A stretch of 64,000 nt of DNA from Solanum dulcamara (GCF_947179165.1 NC_077239.1:18497634-18561633); one strand, 5' to 3'. Shown: positions 21,701 to 32,056, counted from the first letter of the stretch. The notes: generated from the sequence alone by a model not told the origin. Program-made: numbers and translations.

Positions 21701-22758
21701 GAAAGGTTACCAACAACCTGGGGAACCTTTTGGAATTGGTCCCTTCTCAACTCTGGCGACCTCTCCTTGAATGTCGCCTTGACGACTTTTCGAATTTGAG
21801 CTAATAGGAGATGATTTGATACTGGGTATATAGTTTGGAACCCTCTCCTTAGTGTCACGAACCTGTTGGCATTGATATTGGATTGATTGGTTCGCCGGAG
21901 CTCCGGCGACACCATCATGGCCAGTATTCGAATTCAAATTCAAGGAAGAGGGTAGATATTCGAGCTGTTTCTTTGTGGCTGGGAGGTGCTCCTTATCAAG
22001 CTGAACACTTTGGTATTGAGCTTGGTCGAATTGAGTGGCCGGAGCTCCGGCGACCTCATCTGACTGAGGGATCAAATTGATATTCGAGGCTTTTGGGATT
22101 GATTCGAGCTGGCTCTTGGTACCTGGGAGGTCCTCCGCATCAACCTCAACACGTTGGCAATGATTTTGATAGGATATGTATGCCGGAGCTCCGGCGCCGA
22201 CGTCGACCTGTTCATCGGCGATTCCAACTCCGGTGAAAATTGAACCAGTAGAAGCGTCTAGCCTAGGAGAACAAACCCAGTGGGTCCGAGGTCTCGAATC
22301 TCGCCAGAACTTGGTCGAATTTCAAGGCGCACCTCCGGCGACTGTGCATTTTCCAGCGCACTAATTGCAGGATCAGTGCTCACGATTTGTGTAGTATTTT
22401 GATCCAATTTTTGGACTATAGGTAGTCCAAATGATAAGGAATCAGATGATACAGGTCTTGTGACTCGAATCAAACCATTGTTCTTCAAATCAATGATTCT
22501 TTGAGCACGGCGCAGCTCCTCCTCAGAAATATCTACAGTGTTCGCAGGTGTATTTTGCAGATTGGAGGAGCTGTGGGTTTGATTTTGTGATGTTGCAACT
22601 TGAATCAATCCTGCCTTAGTTGAAATTGCTACTGGTTTGTCAGTATTTTTTTGCAGATTCAAAGTACTCTTAGCTGGATTAAAGGTTGATGCTTCTTCAG
22701 CTATGTTCTTATTACGGTCCGGTGGTATGTGAAGCTCCACCGGCGGTGGTGAAGCCAT
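18758..22758 (-). pseudogene. LINE ORF1: nucleic-acid-binding protein, frameshifted
   Basis: The start is ATG 22758 (MASPPPVELHIPPDRNKN). A long low-complexity N-terminal half, rich in Q, N and S and holding tandem repeats (about 21740-22220), leads to a DUF4283-type domain (about 20870-20400, with MPKVELIRRSFILQTQL and VPVWVALPELPWHCY). A CCHC knuckle follows (CMYCKHQGHMIHVC near 20300), then an acidic tail. It is broken by a shift near 22270, another near 21730, a TAG stop at 20986 and a shift at the G7 run near 19637. Its TGA (18760-18758) overlaps the ORF2 ATG as ATGA. ORF1 proteins coat LINE RNA. The length, about 1330 codons, is large for the family. Confidence 0.82.
21740..22225 (-). 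repeat. About 145-bp tandem repeat in ORF1 coding sequence, roughly 4 units
   Basis: The GC-rich word CCGGAGCTCCGGCG recurs near 22183, 22041 and 21894, with a decayed copy (CAACTCTGGCGACC) near 21749. Each lies at the same point of a repeat coding for a block such as VAGAPA, then QQV, then LPxTKxQLE. The palindromic CCGGAGCTCCGG core could form a short hairpin. Confidence 0.75.
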
Positions 22759-24164
22759 TCCGGCAGTCTTCTGCCGATGAAGATGATGAACAGTAGTGTT
22801 AGTTACCGTTAGTAGATTGAAAGATTTTCGTATGTCGGTTGTGATAAATGGACTGTACTCGAAGCTTTACGTATGGAACTATCCCCAAGTTCCATATACA
22901 AACCATTTATAACTTATATCTAAGACTTGCCAAAATAAAGAAGAATATCTTTACCTACTTACGCCAAAAACATGCCGAGAGAAGGAATAAGCTTTACATA
23001 CTTATTCCAAAAACATGCCAAAAGAAAGCTTCACATACCTGTTATGGGTTAGTCTTTGTCCCGGTCACCTTGTCGTCCCGTGAACCTAGGTAACATGAAA
23101 TCAATACGAACATCAACCTATTTAGACCTTTCAGCATCTTACATTACTTAAGAGTATTCATAAACCCCATTCCCTCGCTCGCCTTCTCGACTAATTCCTT
23201 AACTAGTTAAGGCGTTAACGAAAATCGGACAACACCTCCCCTATAATGTGCCCTATCCGAATTCCAAATTACATACCTAATTAATACATCTAACCAAAAA
23301 CAATAACCTGCAGCTCATATACAAGGAAAACATGGCAACATTACACAATATAAACTCCACCCGACTTGCTGAAAATTGTACTACCAAAATAGGGTTTCTA
23401 GTCTTTGTTTCGCAAAACCTTTAATTATACGAAATGAGGGGTCGTGTGGCTGAAACCATCAGTACCCAAAACCATTTTAAAATACATTTATTCCCTGAAA
23501 CAAATCACCAAACACCTGAAGCATCACCCCACACGCACAACACCCCATTTCGGCTACAATTTAACTACGACGACTTCACTTTCGATTGTTTCTATTGTCG
23601 AACATTTCCATGACCTTTTTTATACTTCAATCAGTATAAAAGGTATATAATACCCCACATAACAACCTCATAAATTCCAAATTTAAAGGAGAAGTCTTAC
23701 CTTATCCGAAGTTAGCCAAAACTCACCAAAACTTGCCTCGGAACTTCTCTAGTCGTGCTGAAACTGTGTGGACTGTTTTCTGTCCATTTGGTGCTGCTCC
23801 AAACCCTAAATGCACATTATTAACACCCTAATAACATTTACAAATCCTTTAAAAAACGTGGGATAAGATAATCAATCCATAGTTTATCATATGGCTTCCC
23901 AAACTTGCTGAAAATTAACTTCGGAACCTCCTTGACGCGGCTGAAATATTGTGGCTGGTTGTTACTCGTTTTTGCTGCCCCAAATAGGTAATTTAAGTTA
24001 TTAATAACCTTATATTGATAGAATAATACCTTATCTAATTAATTTATGGAGCTAAAACGGGACTTACCTATTTGTTTCCTCCAAGCCGTCATGTTTTTCT
24101 CTCTTATTCTAGGGTTTGCTTTTATTTTTGTTTGCTGAAGTTTAAGTGCAGGAAATGAACTTAA

Positions 24165-24370
24165 GCCATGATCTACATGTATATATATGGTCCTAGGAGG
24201 TTGCACGTGTCATCCCCATAGGGTGACACGTGTCCAGCTCCTATTGGGCCACAGATCCATGCCTTACCCCTAGGCTGCCACGTGTCCTTGTGGGCTCCAC
24301 CTCTAAGTAGGTGGGTCACCTGCTTGCTTGAGATGCTTCCATGTGTCTCTCCTCCATTATCTGCCACATG
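24165..24370 (-). promoter_or_regulatory. Promoter module of left LTR of H
   Basis: In the LTR sense direction (minus) the order is a palindrome with arms AAGTAGGTG and CACCTGCTT (24305-24325), several ACGTGTC/CACGTG-type words (24205-24290), then a TATA-like ATATATA (24178-24188). ACGTGTC is the core of ABA-response/G-box elements bound by plant bZIP factors. The same order occurs in the other three H-family LTRs. Promoter activity is inferred. Confidence 0.6.
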
Positions 24371-24704
24371 GCGTCTTTTCCCCTTCATCATGGGTTCGTA
24401 ATCTCGTCTTATTTTAAGAGGCTATGTAATCCGTGCTACGTAAGCTTGGTATGTCCTCAAGTAGCTCAAGTATGTAAGACTTCTAAGTTAGTATCTTACA
24501 TAGGTAAATCAAGTCCTACGACCCATTACTTGGCCTCCAATTCCTTCCGGATTCTTATGACTCTATTTTCAACCTTCTCTACTATGGGGTATCACATTTG
24601 TCTTTCCTTAAAGTCGTTTGAAAGTGTCGTAGCTTATCCGGCTCACATGATAATGTCTAAAGAACTTAAGAGACATTCTGAGCTCGAGAGTGTGGGGTGT
24701 AACA

Positions 24705-24720
24705 TCCTTCCCCCCTTTAG
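24705..24720 (-). other. Polypurine tract of element H
   Basis: On the minus strand CTAAAGGGGGGAAGGA runs straight into the LTR start TGTTACACCCC. Such tracts prime plus-strand DNA synthesis. It fixes the element orientation as minus. Confidence 0.88.
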
Positions 24721-24859
24721 AACATTTGTCCCCAAATATTGAATAAAACTTCCCTTAAGACTTTATACAAACTATAGGGAGATTCCCTTCTATTGCAATA
24801 ACATATATTTTCATCCAAGTAATTAATATATGAGTTCCAGGAGTGGTTTACCCGTAGAC

Positions 24860-25210
24860 ATTTGGAAATAGGTACGGATACCTGTGTTTCATTTCCTCTT
24901 CAATTTCCCAAGTTATTTCTTCATGATTCTTATTCCACCTCGGCAGCTTGACAAAAGCTACGTCCTTAGTTCACACCTATTTTAATCTATCGATCCAGGA
25001 TGGCAATAAGTTGCCCCTCATAGGATAACTCCCTGTTACATAGGCCTCCTCCCTGGGAAATATTCTGGGAGGGTCGTTTGTATATTTTTGGAGTATTGAT
25101 CTGTGAAAACTAAATGTATTGCTTCAAATCGGATAGTAGGTCCCACTCATAGGCAGCTTTATCCATCATAACCCATATAAAATTATACTTCCGTAGAGTG
25201 TGAGGTCAGC
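24860..25210 (-). pseudogene. Element H: decayed integrase tail and chromodomain
   Basis: Minus-strand frames give fragments matching the end of chromovirus gypsy pol: DKAAYEWDLLS near 25160, NRELSYEGQLIAILDR near 25020, then KLPRWNKNHEEITWEIEE and MKHRYPYLFPN near 24950-24870. In intact elements this end of integrase binds chromatin marks and guides insertion. Here it is spread over frames with stops. It shows that H came from a Ty3/gypsy chromovirus that lost nearly all of gag and pol. Confidence 0.78.
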
Positions 25211-27285
25211 TTGGACTATAACCTACCTTAATTGCCTTCCATTTCCGAGTTGGGATTCCCATCCCCCGTAACAAGCTATCAAGCCTCTGATGCTCCACTT
25301 AGTTTAAGCTATTATACAATTCCTCTTAATTCAACTTGTAACACCTTAGGTATGCTATCTTACTCCTTTACTCAGATCTTCTTTCAATTTTTACTACCAA
25401 ACATTATGTTGTAATTCTTACACAAACGTGTCTAGGTACTTAGATAAATTCAGAAAATGCCTTAGCATTGCTATACTAGCGGCTTACCTCCTTCAGTCGA
25501 GGTCAGGGCTCCACTATGGCTTCTGCCCTTAATATCGATTATATATTACTAGTTCTGCCTCAAACTATCTTACATTTTTCCTTAATCGATTCTAAATGTG
25601 GCCATCACACTGCTATTACCAACTTCTTTTTATCAAGTAATCCTTAACCTTACTCTTAATATGCCAATGTTCGTAGGCCGCACAACTATTCTTGTGCTAT
25701 TTGCATGAAGTGTGTTCTATTTTAGTCATAATCTTTTTTGCTCTTGGCTTACTCGATTCCATATGTGCCATTGCACTAATACGCACTTACAATCTCTTTT
25801 TGTCATACTGGTTTCGTTCCCTTTTTCACTTCCTAGGGGGTCACCCATCCCAGTGCTACTCTCACCCAAGCACACTTAACTTCGGAGTTTTGACGGAATC
25901 CAGTGCAGTAGTGCGGGTATAATTGCGTCCATCCCTTATGGCTCGTTTGAAGTTTAAGCATTCCCATTTATATATGATAGTGTCGGTTGATTTTCTCTTA
26001 CTCTTGTACTTCTCTTGTCCACTTCCCCCTTTTTAGGGTGTACCCATGTCATCCTCTATTTATTTTTAGCTATTCACATGCGAATGATTCTACTCCAATA
26101 TTTTTAACATACTGCACCATGTCCACATCTTCTGTTAGATCGTCCATATGTTTGATTGCTCTTATAAGAACCCCTAGAACAACTATAGGGTGCTTTGGTA
26201 TTCGCAATATATCATATAAAATCTCATCTAACGGTTGGTACTCGAGTAACATCCGTAATATAGTAGTGCATTCAAAGCCATATTCCATTCATCCCAATCA
26301 ATAATTGGCTCATGCCTATTATCGGTTCAAACTCTCTACTCGAGAGTACTTATACTTTGATGATTCGTGTTTCGAGCTTCATCATAACACTAGCCTGATT
26401 TCGATGGATACCACTTATTCTTATAATAACCTCGTAATGCAGCAGTTGTTCTGCAAATCTTTCAACTATAACTTGTCATAGTTTATCCCTATGTATCAAT
26501 TCAGGCGATGCCTTACTATATTGTTTTATCCCGATCGATCAGTCTTCTCTAAGTCATCTTCTTTGGCCTATAGGTCCTTCCCGACTTCATTCTACTATAC
26601 CCATATCGACCTCTTATTTTTTATTGCCATTAATTCAGCAATTAACTCATTTCTCGAGGTCAGCCATACTCGTTTAGTCAAATATCATCATTGCTATGAG
26701 CACAACCTTTCAAGACATACTACAACCCTACATCTCATTCTTTTTTTTATTTCTAGAAAAATTTAGACAGATTTTCCTCTGTATTTCTTAGTATCTCCAC
26801 ACCTGCACGCAGAAAATACCAACAATGTCTCACAGGGCACACATATATAGTCATATCATCTCATATCGCAGCCACACAGGGCGCCCACAATTAGCAGTAT
26901 GAAAATAGACATACCTTATATGTCCACTCGAACTGCACCTATTGCACTTTCCTGTATACTTTTCTTTTTATTTTTCAGCTTTATATATCAATTATATTGC
27001 AACGCCTTACCTGACATAGGTCCTTCGTGCCTTTACTTACCTGCGTTCTTTATAACTTTTAATATCGTTAGTTACTTTGTTCTATCGATATTGTCTTTCT
27101 GCTGAAATCACAAGTTAGTATGAGGAATTTCATTTTCTACGACTCAGCTCTATCGCACGATTCTAGATATGAAAGAAAGTAATATCCTAAATGTCCTGTA
27201 GCCTCCTGTTTATAGATGTGGTGTACAACACATGGATAAACAAGACTCTACTAGACACGGTCTATAGACATTCCAAGGATGAACT
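25211..27285 (-). other. Element H internal region, mostly non-coding
   Basis: Apart from the 5S-derived segment, I see no recognisable protein. The part next to the primer site (about 27100-27285) resembles the leader of element G just after its primer site (shared words GTCTAGTAGAGTCTTG and CAGGAGGCTA), so it is gypsy leader. The middle, 25950-27100, is AT-rich with short frames that look random. Confidence 0.6.
25829..25930 (-). pseudogene. 5S rRNA-derived segment in element H
   Basis: The minus strand from 25930 reads as plant 5S rRNA over about 100 of 119 bases: GGACGC at the 5' end, ATACCCGCACTACTGCACTGG, CTCCGAAGTTAAGTGTGC, TTGGGTGAGAGTAGCAC, then GGATGGGTGACCCCCTAGG. The internal pol III promoter is well kept: the A box differs by about one base (GTTAAGTGTGCTT), the intermediate element by about one, and the C box by about two. 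The last 17 or so bases of 5S are replaced by unrelated sequence (AAGTGAAAAAGGG). It is in the same orientation as the retrotransposon. Cassandra elements carry 5S in short LTRs. Here it is in the internal region of a long-LTR gypsy derivative. Confidence 0.85.
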
Positions 27286-27297
27286 GCTCTGATACCA
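27286..27297 (-). other. Primer-binding site of element H
   Basis: The minus strand reads TGGTATCAGAGC, an exact 12-base complement to the initiator tRNA-Met 3' end, four bases from the LTR boundary at 27302. Confidence 0.92.
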
Positions 27298-28059
27298 CTT
27301 CTGTCATGACCCAACCCCAGAGGCTGGACCCCCCCTATGCATATCTATCAGCTATACCTAAGTTGAACCGTGTGTGATGTGACACTATACCCAAAAGACT
27401 CAGTAGTTGAAAACTTTTTCATATACGGGTAGCCTCTTTCATTCGCATTATGTCATGAAAGGGCACGCAAGACGAGAGGTTGCCATAACATAAAAACATT
27501 TACAACCTGTCGTATAGGCACAGTCGAGACAAACTTATAAACAACCCACACATACATATGTCTACAGACCTCTAAGAATAGTAACAACAACATATGGCAG
27601 GATAGGGCCCCCGCCGTACCCTTGGACAATTAAATACATACATATTACATGACTAGTATCAAAAGTTAGGCTACGGAACAGTGGAGCGCTCCCAGTATCG
27701 CTGAGTGGAAACCCTAAGCTGGCAGATCTCCAAACTGAACATCTGTACCTACAGGCATGAAATGCAGCCCCCCGAAGAACGAGAGGTCAGTAAGATATAT
27801 ATACTGATTATATAAAGCATACCAATATATAACTGAGCTGACAACTGAAGTAGGGATGCAGGAAACAAATATAACAGTTAACAAATTTCTCTACCTGCAT
27901 CTTATGATATGAGGGCATGTATACCTTCCTTACATACCATACCTGGCCCGCTATAGGACTTGGTGCTTCAAGTGTGTCACTATATTTCTACATGCATGGC
28001 TACAAACTGTATTCGGCCCTTTAGTGAGGGACTCAATGAAGATGTCATTTCATCATTTA

Positions 28060-28410
28060 TCATGCCCGGCCCTTCATGGGACGCGGTGAATGATCATTGC
28101 ATCATATATCATGCCCGACCCTTCATGAGACGCGGTGAATTTATCATGCCCGTCCCTTCATGGGATGCGGTGAATTTATCATGCCCGGCCCTTTATGGGA
28201 CGTGGTAAATTTATCATGACTGGCCCTTCATGGGACGCGGTGAATTTATCATGCCCGGCCCTTCATGGGATGCGGTAAATTATCATGCCCATCCCTTCAT
28301 GGGATGCAGTAAATAATTATTTCATCATATATCATGCTCGGCCCTTCATGGGACGCGGTGAATTTATCATGCCCGACCCTTCATGGGATGCGGTGAGTGA
28401 CGTATTAACA
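28060..28410 (-). repeat. 35-bp minisatellite in right LTR of H, about 9 units
   Basis: Same unit as in the left LTR (CGGCCCTTCATGGGACGCGG plus TGAATTTATCATGCC). About nine units here against about eleven in the left LTR of the same element. Confidence 0.88.
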
Positions 28411-30254
28411 GAATGCATGAGTAAAGTAATGAGGAACCATATATAATTAGTTCATCATCTGAGATTCGGTACAACAATCGTCATGGACTATCATTTGAGG
28501 ATCAAAACTATCATCGTCTCACGTATCCTCTAACTTCCATTAGGGGCCACATCGACGGAGTCTCAAGAGTCCTAGGCTTTTATTAAGGTAATACCAAATG
28601 GCTTATGCAATCAGAGACACTTGTCATTATAGAGTTTTTAGGCATGGGAGCTCATACATTCAATTAGTATTCCTCATATAGGGACTCGAGGGTAGTAGTT
28701 CAACTACTTCAAGAACTTCGATATTAAGAAATGAATAGGAGTTATAGTTCATGCTTCCCATGCATCTGGTTACTATTTCCTGTATAGAAGGCTTGAGGGT
28801 GATAGCTCAGCTACCTTAAGAGCCTTAGCATTTAGAAGTGAACAAGAGTCAATAGGCTCTACATATATTACCTTTTATCCTCTAGAAGACTTAAAAAGGC
28901 AATAGTTCAACTATTACAGGAGTTCTACCATTACGAAGTGGATAAAAATTATGGACTGTACTCAGAGCTTTACGAATGGAACTATCCCCAAGTTCCATAT
29001 ACAAACCATTTATAACTTATCTAAGACATGCCAAAATAAAGAAGAATATCTTTACCTACTTACGCCAAAAAGATGCCGAGAGAAGGAATATGCTTTACAT
29101 ACTTATTCCAAAAATATGCCAAAAGAAAGCTTCACATACCTGTTATAGGTTAGTCTTTGTCCCGGTCACCTTGTCATCTCGTGAACCTAGGTAACATGAA
29201 ATCAATACGAACATCAACCTATTTAGACCTTTCATCGTCTTACATTACTTAAGAGTATTCATAAACCCCATTCCCTCTCTCGCCTTCTCGACTAGTTCCT
29301 TAACTAGTTAAGGCGTTAACGAAAATCGGATAGCACCTCCTCTATAATGTGACCTATACGAATTCCCAATTACATACCTAATTACTACAGCCAACCAAAA
29401 ACAACAACCTGCAGATCATATACAAGTAAAACATGGCAACATTACACAATATAAACTCCACCCGACTTGCTGAAAATTGTACTACCAAAATAGGGTTTCT
29501 AGTCTTTGTTTCGCAAAACCTTTAATTATACGAAATGAGGGGTCGTGTGGATGAATCCATAAGCACCCAAACGCCTTTTAAAATACATTTATTCCCTGCA
29601 AAAAATCACCAAACACCTGCAGCATCACCCCACACGCACAACACCCCATTTCGACTACAATTTAACTACGACAACTTCACTTTCTATTGTTTCTATTGTC
29701 GAACATTTACATGACATTTTTTATACTTCAAGAAGTATACAAGGTATATAATACCCCACATAACAACCCCATAAAGTCCAAATTTAAAGGAGAAGTCTTA
29801 CCTTATCCGAAGTTAGCCAAAACTTGCCAAAACTTGCCTCGGAACTTCTCTAGTCGCGCTGAAACTGTGTGGACTGTTTGCTGTCCGTTTGGTGCTACTC
29901 CAAACCCTAAATTCACATTATTAAAACCCTCATAACATGTCCAAATCCTTGAAGAAACGTGGGAGAAGATAATCATCCATATCTTATCATATGGCTTCCC
30001 AAACTTGCTGAAAATTAACTTCGAAACCTTCTTGACGTGGATGAAATGTTGTTGCTGGTTGTTACTCGTTTTTGATGCCACAAATAGGTAAGTTACGTTA
30101 TTAACCACCTCCTCTTGATAGAATAATACCTTAGATAATTAATTTATGGAGCGAAATCGGGACTTACCTATTTTTTTCCTCCAAGCCGTCACGTTTTTCT
30201 CTCTTATTCTAGGGTTTGCTTTTCTTTTATATTGCTGAATTTTAAGTGCAGGAA

Positions 30255-30480
30255 CTGAACTTAAGACATGATATACATGTATATATGTGGTCCTAGGAGG
30301 TGACACATGTTATCCCCATAGGGTGACACGTGTCCAGCCTATATTGGGCCACGGATCCATGCCTTACTCTAGGCTGCCACGTGTCCTTGTGGGCCCCACC
30401 TCTAAGTAGGTGGGTCACCTACTTGACCCTAAGTAGGTGGGTCACTTGATTTCTTGAGGTGCTACCACGTGTCGCTCCTC
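30255..30480 (-). promoter_or_regulatory. Promoter module of right LTR of H
   Basis: Sense order: palindrome with arms AAGTAGGTG and CACCTACTT around GGT (30404-30424) plus a half copy just beyond it, ACGTGTC words (about 30318-30390 and 30470), then TATA-like GTATATA (about 30275). As the 5' LTR of the element this copy would drive its transcription. Inferred from motif order and conservation across the family. Confidence 0.6.
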
Positions 30481-30835
30481 CATTAGCTGCCATGTGTCGT
30501 CTTTTCCCCTTCATCGTGGGTTTGTAATCTCGTCTTATTTTAAGAGCCTATGTAATCCGTACTACGTAAGCTTGGTTTTTACTTAAGTAGCTCAAGTATG
30601 TAATACTTCTAAGTTAGTAGCTTACGTAGGTAAATCGAGTCCTACGACCCATTACTTGGCCTTCAATTCCTTTCGGATTCTTATGACTCTATTTTCAACC
30701 TTCTCTACTATGGGGTATCACATTTGTCTTTCCTTAAAGTTGTTTGATTGTGTCGTAGTTTATCCAGCTCATATGATAATGTCTAAAGAACTTAAGAGAT
30801 ATTCTGAACTCGAGAGTGTGGGGTGTAACACAATT

Positions 30836-31260
30836 TTCCATGAGTATTTTAGCTGGTGGATTATTTTACTTATATTTTTACTATGGTAATGGTTGGAAGG
30901 GCCAAGTGTCAGCTAATTTGTGTTTACTTAGTACTTGTTTCTTGTTCTTCTAAACTCTTCTTCTTCTTAAAAATAAAACTCTTCACAGTTCATGTCTTCT
31001 GTTCCTTTGGGGAGTTGCTAGAAACCTTGCTTTTATTGTTGTCTTTTTGCTTCAAAGAAAAGGGAATTGTTCTTTATTGTAATGCTACCTTTTTTAACAA
31101 AAATATTACCTTTTATAGTTTACTGCCATGGAAAAATTTGTATGAATTCCATGTGGTCTATTGTTATTTCAGGATACTATTGTCGAAAACAAATGCATGC
31201 TTGTCGTTTACATTTCCCTATTGCTTAGGTTTTTAACGTATGATCTTTCTTAAATTCTAG
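30836..31260 (+). other. Right part of captured UTP7 intron
   Basis: AT-rich sequence resuming after the second CAATT. It ends in TCTTAAATTCTAG (31260), a good 3' splice site directly before UTP7-like coding sequence. No exon is seen inside it. Confidence 0.6.
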
Positions 31261-31851
31261 AAATATGGTGCTACGCTAAAGCTTCAATATTTAAGGAATC
31301 ACTTCCTTTTGGCTTTTATAAACAAATATGGTCAGCTGCATTATCAGTATGTTACCACTGGCCAGATAATAGCTAATGTTCGAACTAGCTTGGGTCATAC
31401 TGATGTCATGCAAGTAAATCCCTTCAACGGTGTGGTTGCTGTGGGCCATTCTGGTGGTACGGTCAGTATGTGGAAGCCTACAAGTGCTGCTCCCCTAGTG
31501 AAGATGCTCTGTCATCTTGGACCAGCCACGGCTCTGGCATTCCATCCTAATAGACATCTAATGGCAACTGCTGGTATGAAAAGGAAAATAAAGATTTGGG
31601 ATTTGAGAAAGTTTAAGGTTCTACAAACATTAGAAGGTCATTGTAAGGCCTTGGATTTTAGTCAAAAAGGTTTACTAGCTACTGCAAGGCCTTTCTTGGA
31701 GCATCACACGAATAAGAGAAAACTGACCGAGGAAAGTCAGCTTCCAAAATCTTTAGAACTTTTCGTTAGAAAGAAGGCAGAAGCATTATTTAGTTTGTTA
31801 TTAAAAATCTTCACATCTTTTATTGTTGCTATTATGAATATTATGTACTAA
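31261..31851 (+). pseudogene. Captured UTP7/WDR46 gene fragment, downstream exon
   Basis: It is open from the splice site to TAA at 31851. The sequence is unmistakably the UTP7 WD40 propeller: LQYLRNHFLLAFINKYGQ, TSLGHTDVMQVNPFNGVV, GHSGGTVSMWKPTSAAPL, then CHLGPATALAFHPNRHLM, KIKIWDLRKFKVLQTLEG and DFSQKGLLATA. In the host this protein is a scaffold of the U3 processome. After GLLATA the family sequence stops and an unrelated-looking tail begins (RPFLEHHTNKRKLTEESQLP). The tail could be the gene's own C-terminus joined by an internal deletion. Only part of the propeller survives, so it cannot replace the host protein. Few disabling changes suggest recent capture or weak decay. Confidence 0.85.
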
Positions 31852-32048
31852 CATATTCCATGTGGACTTTGACTTCAATATGATATTATCGAATACCGTA
31901 CCAAACTGAATTTTAATTTACCGATTACCGAATTACCAAACTAAAGTTTGAAAGTTCGGTATTTGGTATATAGTTTGAATTACCGATTACCGAATTATTG
32001 AACCCAAACTTTGAAAATACCGAATCGAATACCGAACGCCCAGCCCTA
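31852..32048 (+). repeat. hAT right subterminal repeats and terminal inverted repeat
   Basis: Repeated words ACCGATTACCGAATTA, ATACCGAA and TTCGGTATTTGG occupy 31885-32038, then CCCAGCCCTA (32039-32048). This mirrors the left end. It is followed by the target duplication GTCATGAA (32049-32056). Confidence 0.85.
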
Positions 32049-32056
32049 GTCATGAA

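Larger units (their letters stand above)
10304..22840 (-). mobile_element. L1-type LINE, about 12.5 kb, apparently near full length
   Basis: It is on the minus strand: 5' end near 22840, ORF1 (22758-18758), ORF2 (18761-14601), a 4.3-kb 3' region, then a poly(A) tail (T12 at 10306-10317 on the plus strand). It is inserted in the left LTR of H. The uninterrupted right LTR reads GTGGATAAAAATTATGGACT at the matching point. Flanks GTGGATAA (10296-10303) and GTGATAA (22841-22847) are a likely target duplication with a one-base loss. ORF2 has endonuclease, reverse transcriptase and RNase H domains. It is nearly twice the length of most plant L1 elements I know, because of the long ORF1 and 3' region. 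Confidence 0.88.
8573..24704 (-). repeat. Left (3') LTR of element H, split by a LINE
   Basis: The two parts, 8573-10303 and about 22841-24704, together make about 3.6 kb and align along their whole length with the right LTR (27302-30830, 3529 bp). Both copies carry the 35-bp minisatellite, the ACGTGTC/TATA module and the same ends. The left copy is longer mainly because it has two more minisatellite units. No genes are seen apart from the inserted LINE. Confidence 0.9.
8573..30830 (-). mobile_element. LTR retrotransposon H, complete with two LTRs, Ty3/gypsy-derived and non-autonomous
   Basis: Two LTRs (8573-24704 and 27302-30830) begin TGTCATGACCC and end GGGGTGTAACA on the plus strand and flank a 2.6-kb internal region. 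A 5-bp target duplication, CAATT, is perfect at 8568-8572 and 30831-30835. A polypurine tract (24705-24720) and an exact tRNA-Met primer-binding site (27286-27297) set the sense strand as minus. The internal region keeps only a gypsy-type leader, a 5S rRNA-derived segment and a decayed integrase tail/chromodomain. It codes for no gag or polymerase and would need another element's proteins. A LINE interrupts the left LTR. Confidence 0.92.
27302..30830 (-). repeat. Right (5') LTR of element H, 3529 bp
   Basis: Uninterrupted LTR with TG...CA ends (minus strand TGTTACACCCC to GGGTCATGACA). It supplies the reference for placing the LINE in the other LTR. It contains the 35-bp minisatellite (28060-28410) and the promoter module (30255-30480) and no gene. 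It is followed by the target duplication CAATT. Confidence 0.92.
4636..32048 (+). mobile_element. hAT-superfamily DNA transposon with nested elements (27.4 kb span, about 5.15 kb own sequence)
   Basis: The ends are perfect 10-bp inverted repeats: TAGGGCTGGG at 4636-4645 and CCCAGCCCTA at 32039-32048. They are flanked by an 8-bp target duplication, GTCATGAG (4628-4635) and GTCATGAA (32049-32056). Eight bases is the hAT hallmark, and one copy has since mutated. Inside are a BED-finger/hAT-C transposase pseudogene (5597-7816) and two exon-like pieces of a UTP7/WDR46 gene (8203-8270 and 31261-31851). LTR retrotransposon H (8573-30830) accounts for the extra 22 kb. The hAT interrupts gypsy B pol, which reads on from 4628 to 32057. 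Confidence 0.92.

Noticed and set aside
25829..25930. A functional 5S rRNA gene
   Set aside because: The 3' end of 5S is replaced, there are about a dozen changes, and it lies inside a retrotransposon with no tandem 5S unit.
25987..26304. Plus-strand open frame in H internal region
   Set aside because: No recognisable domain, antisense to the element, and composition like its surroundings.
31261..31851. An intact host WD40 gene
   Set aside because: Only part of the UTP7 propeller is present, an exon is missing, the end is chimeric, and it lies within hAT ends.
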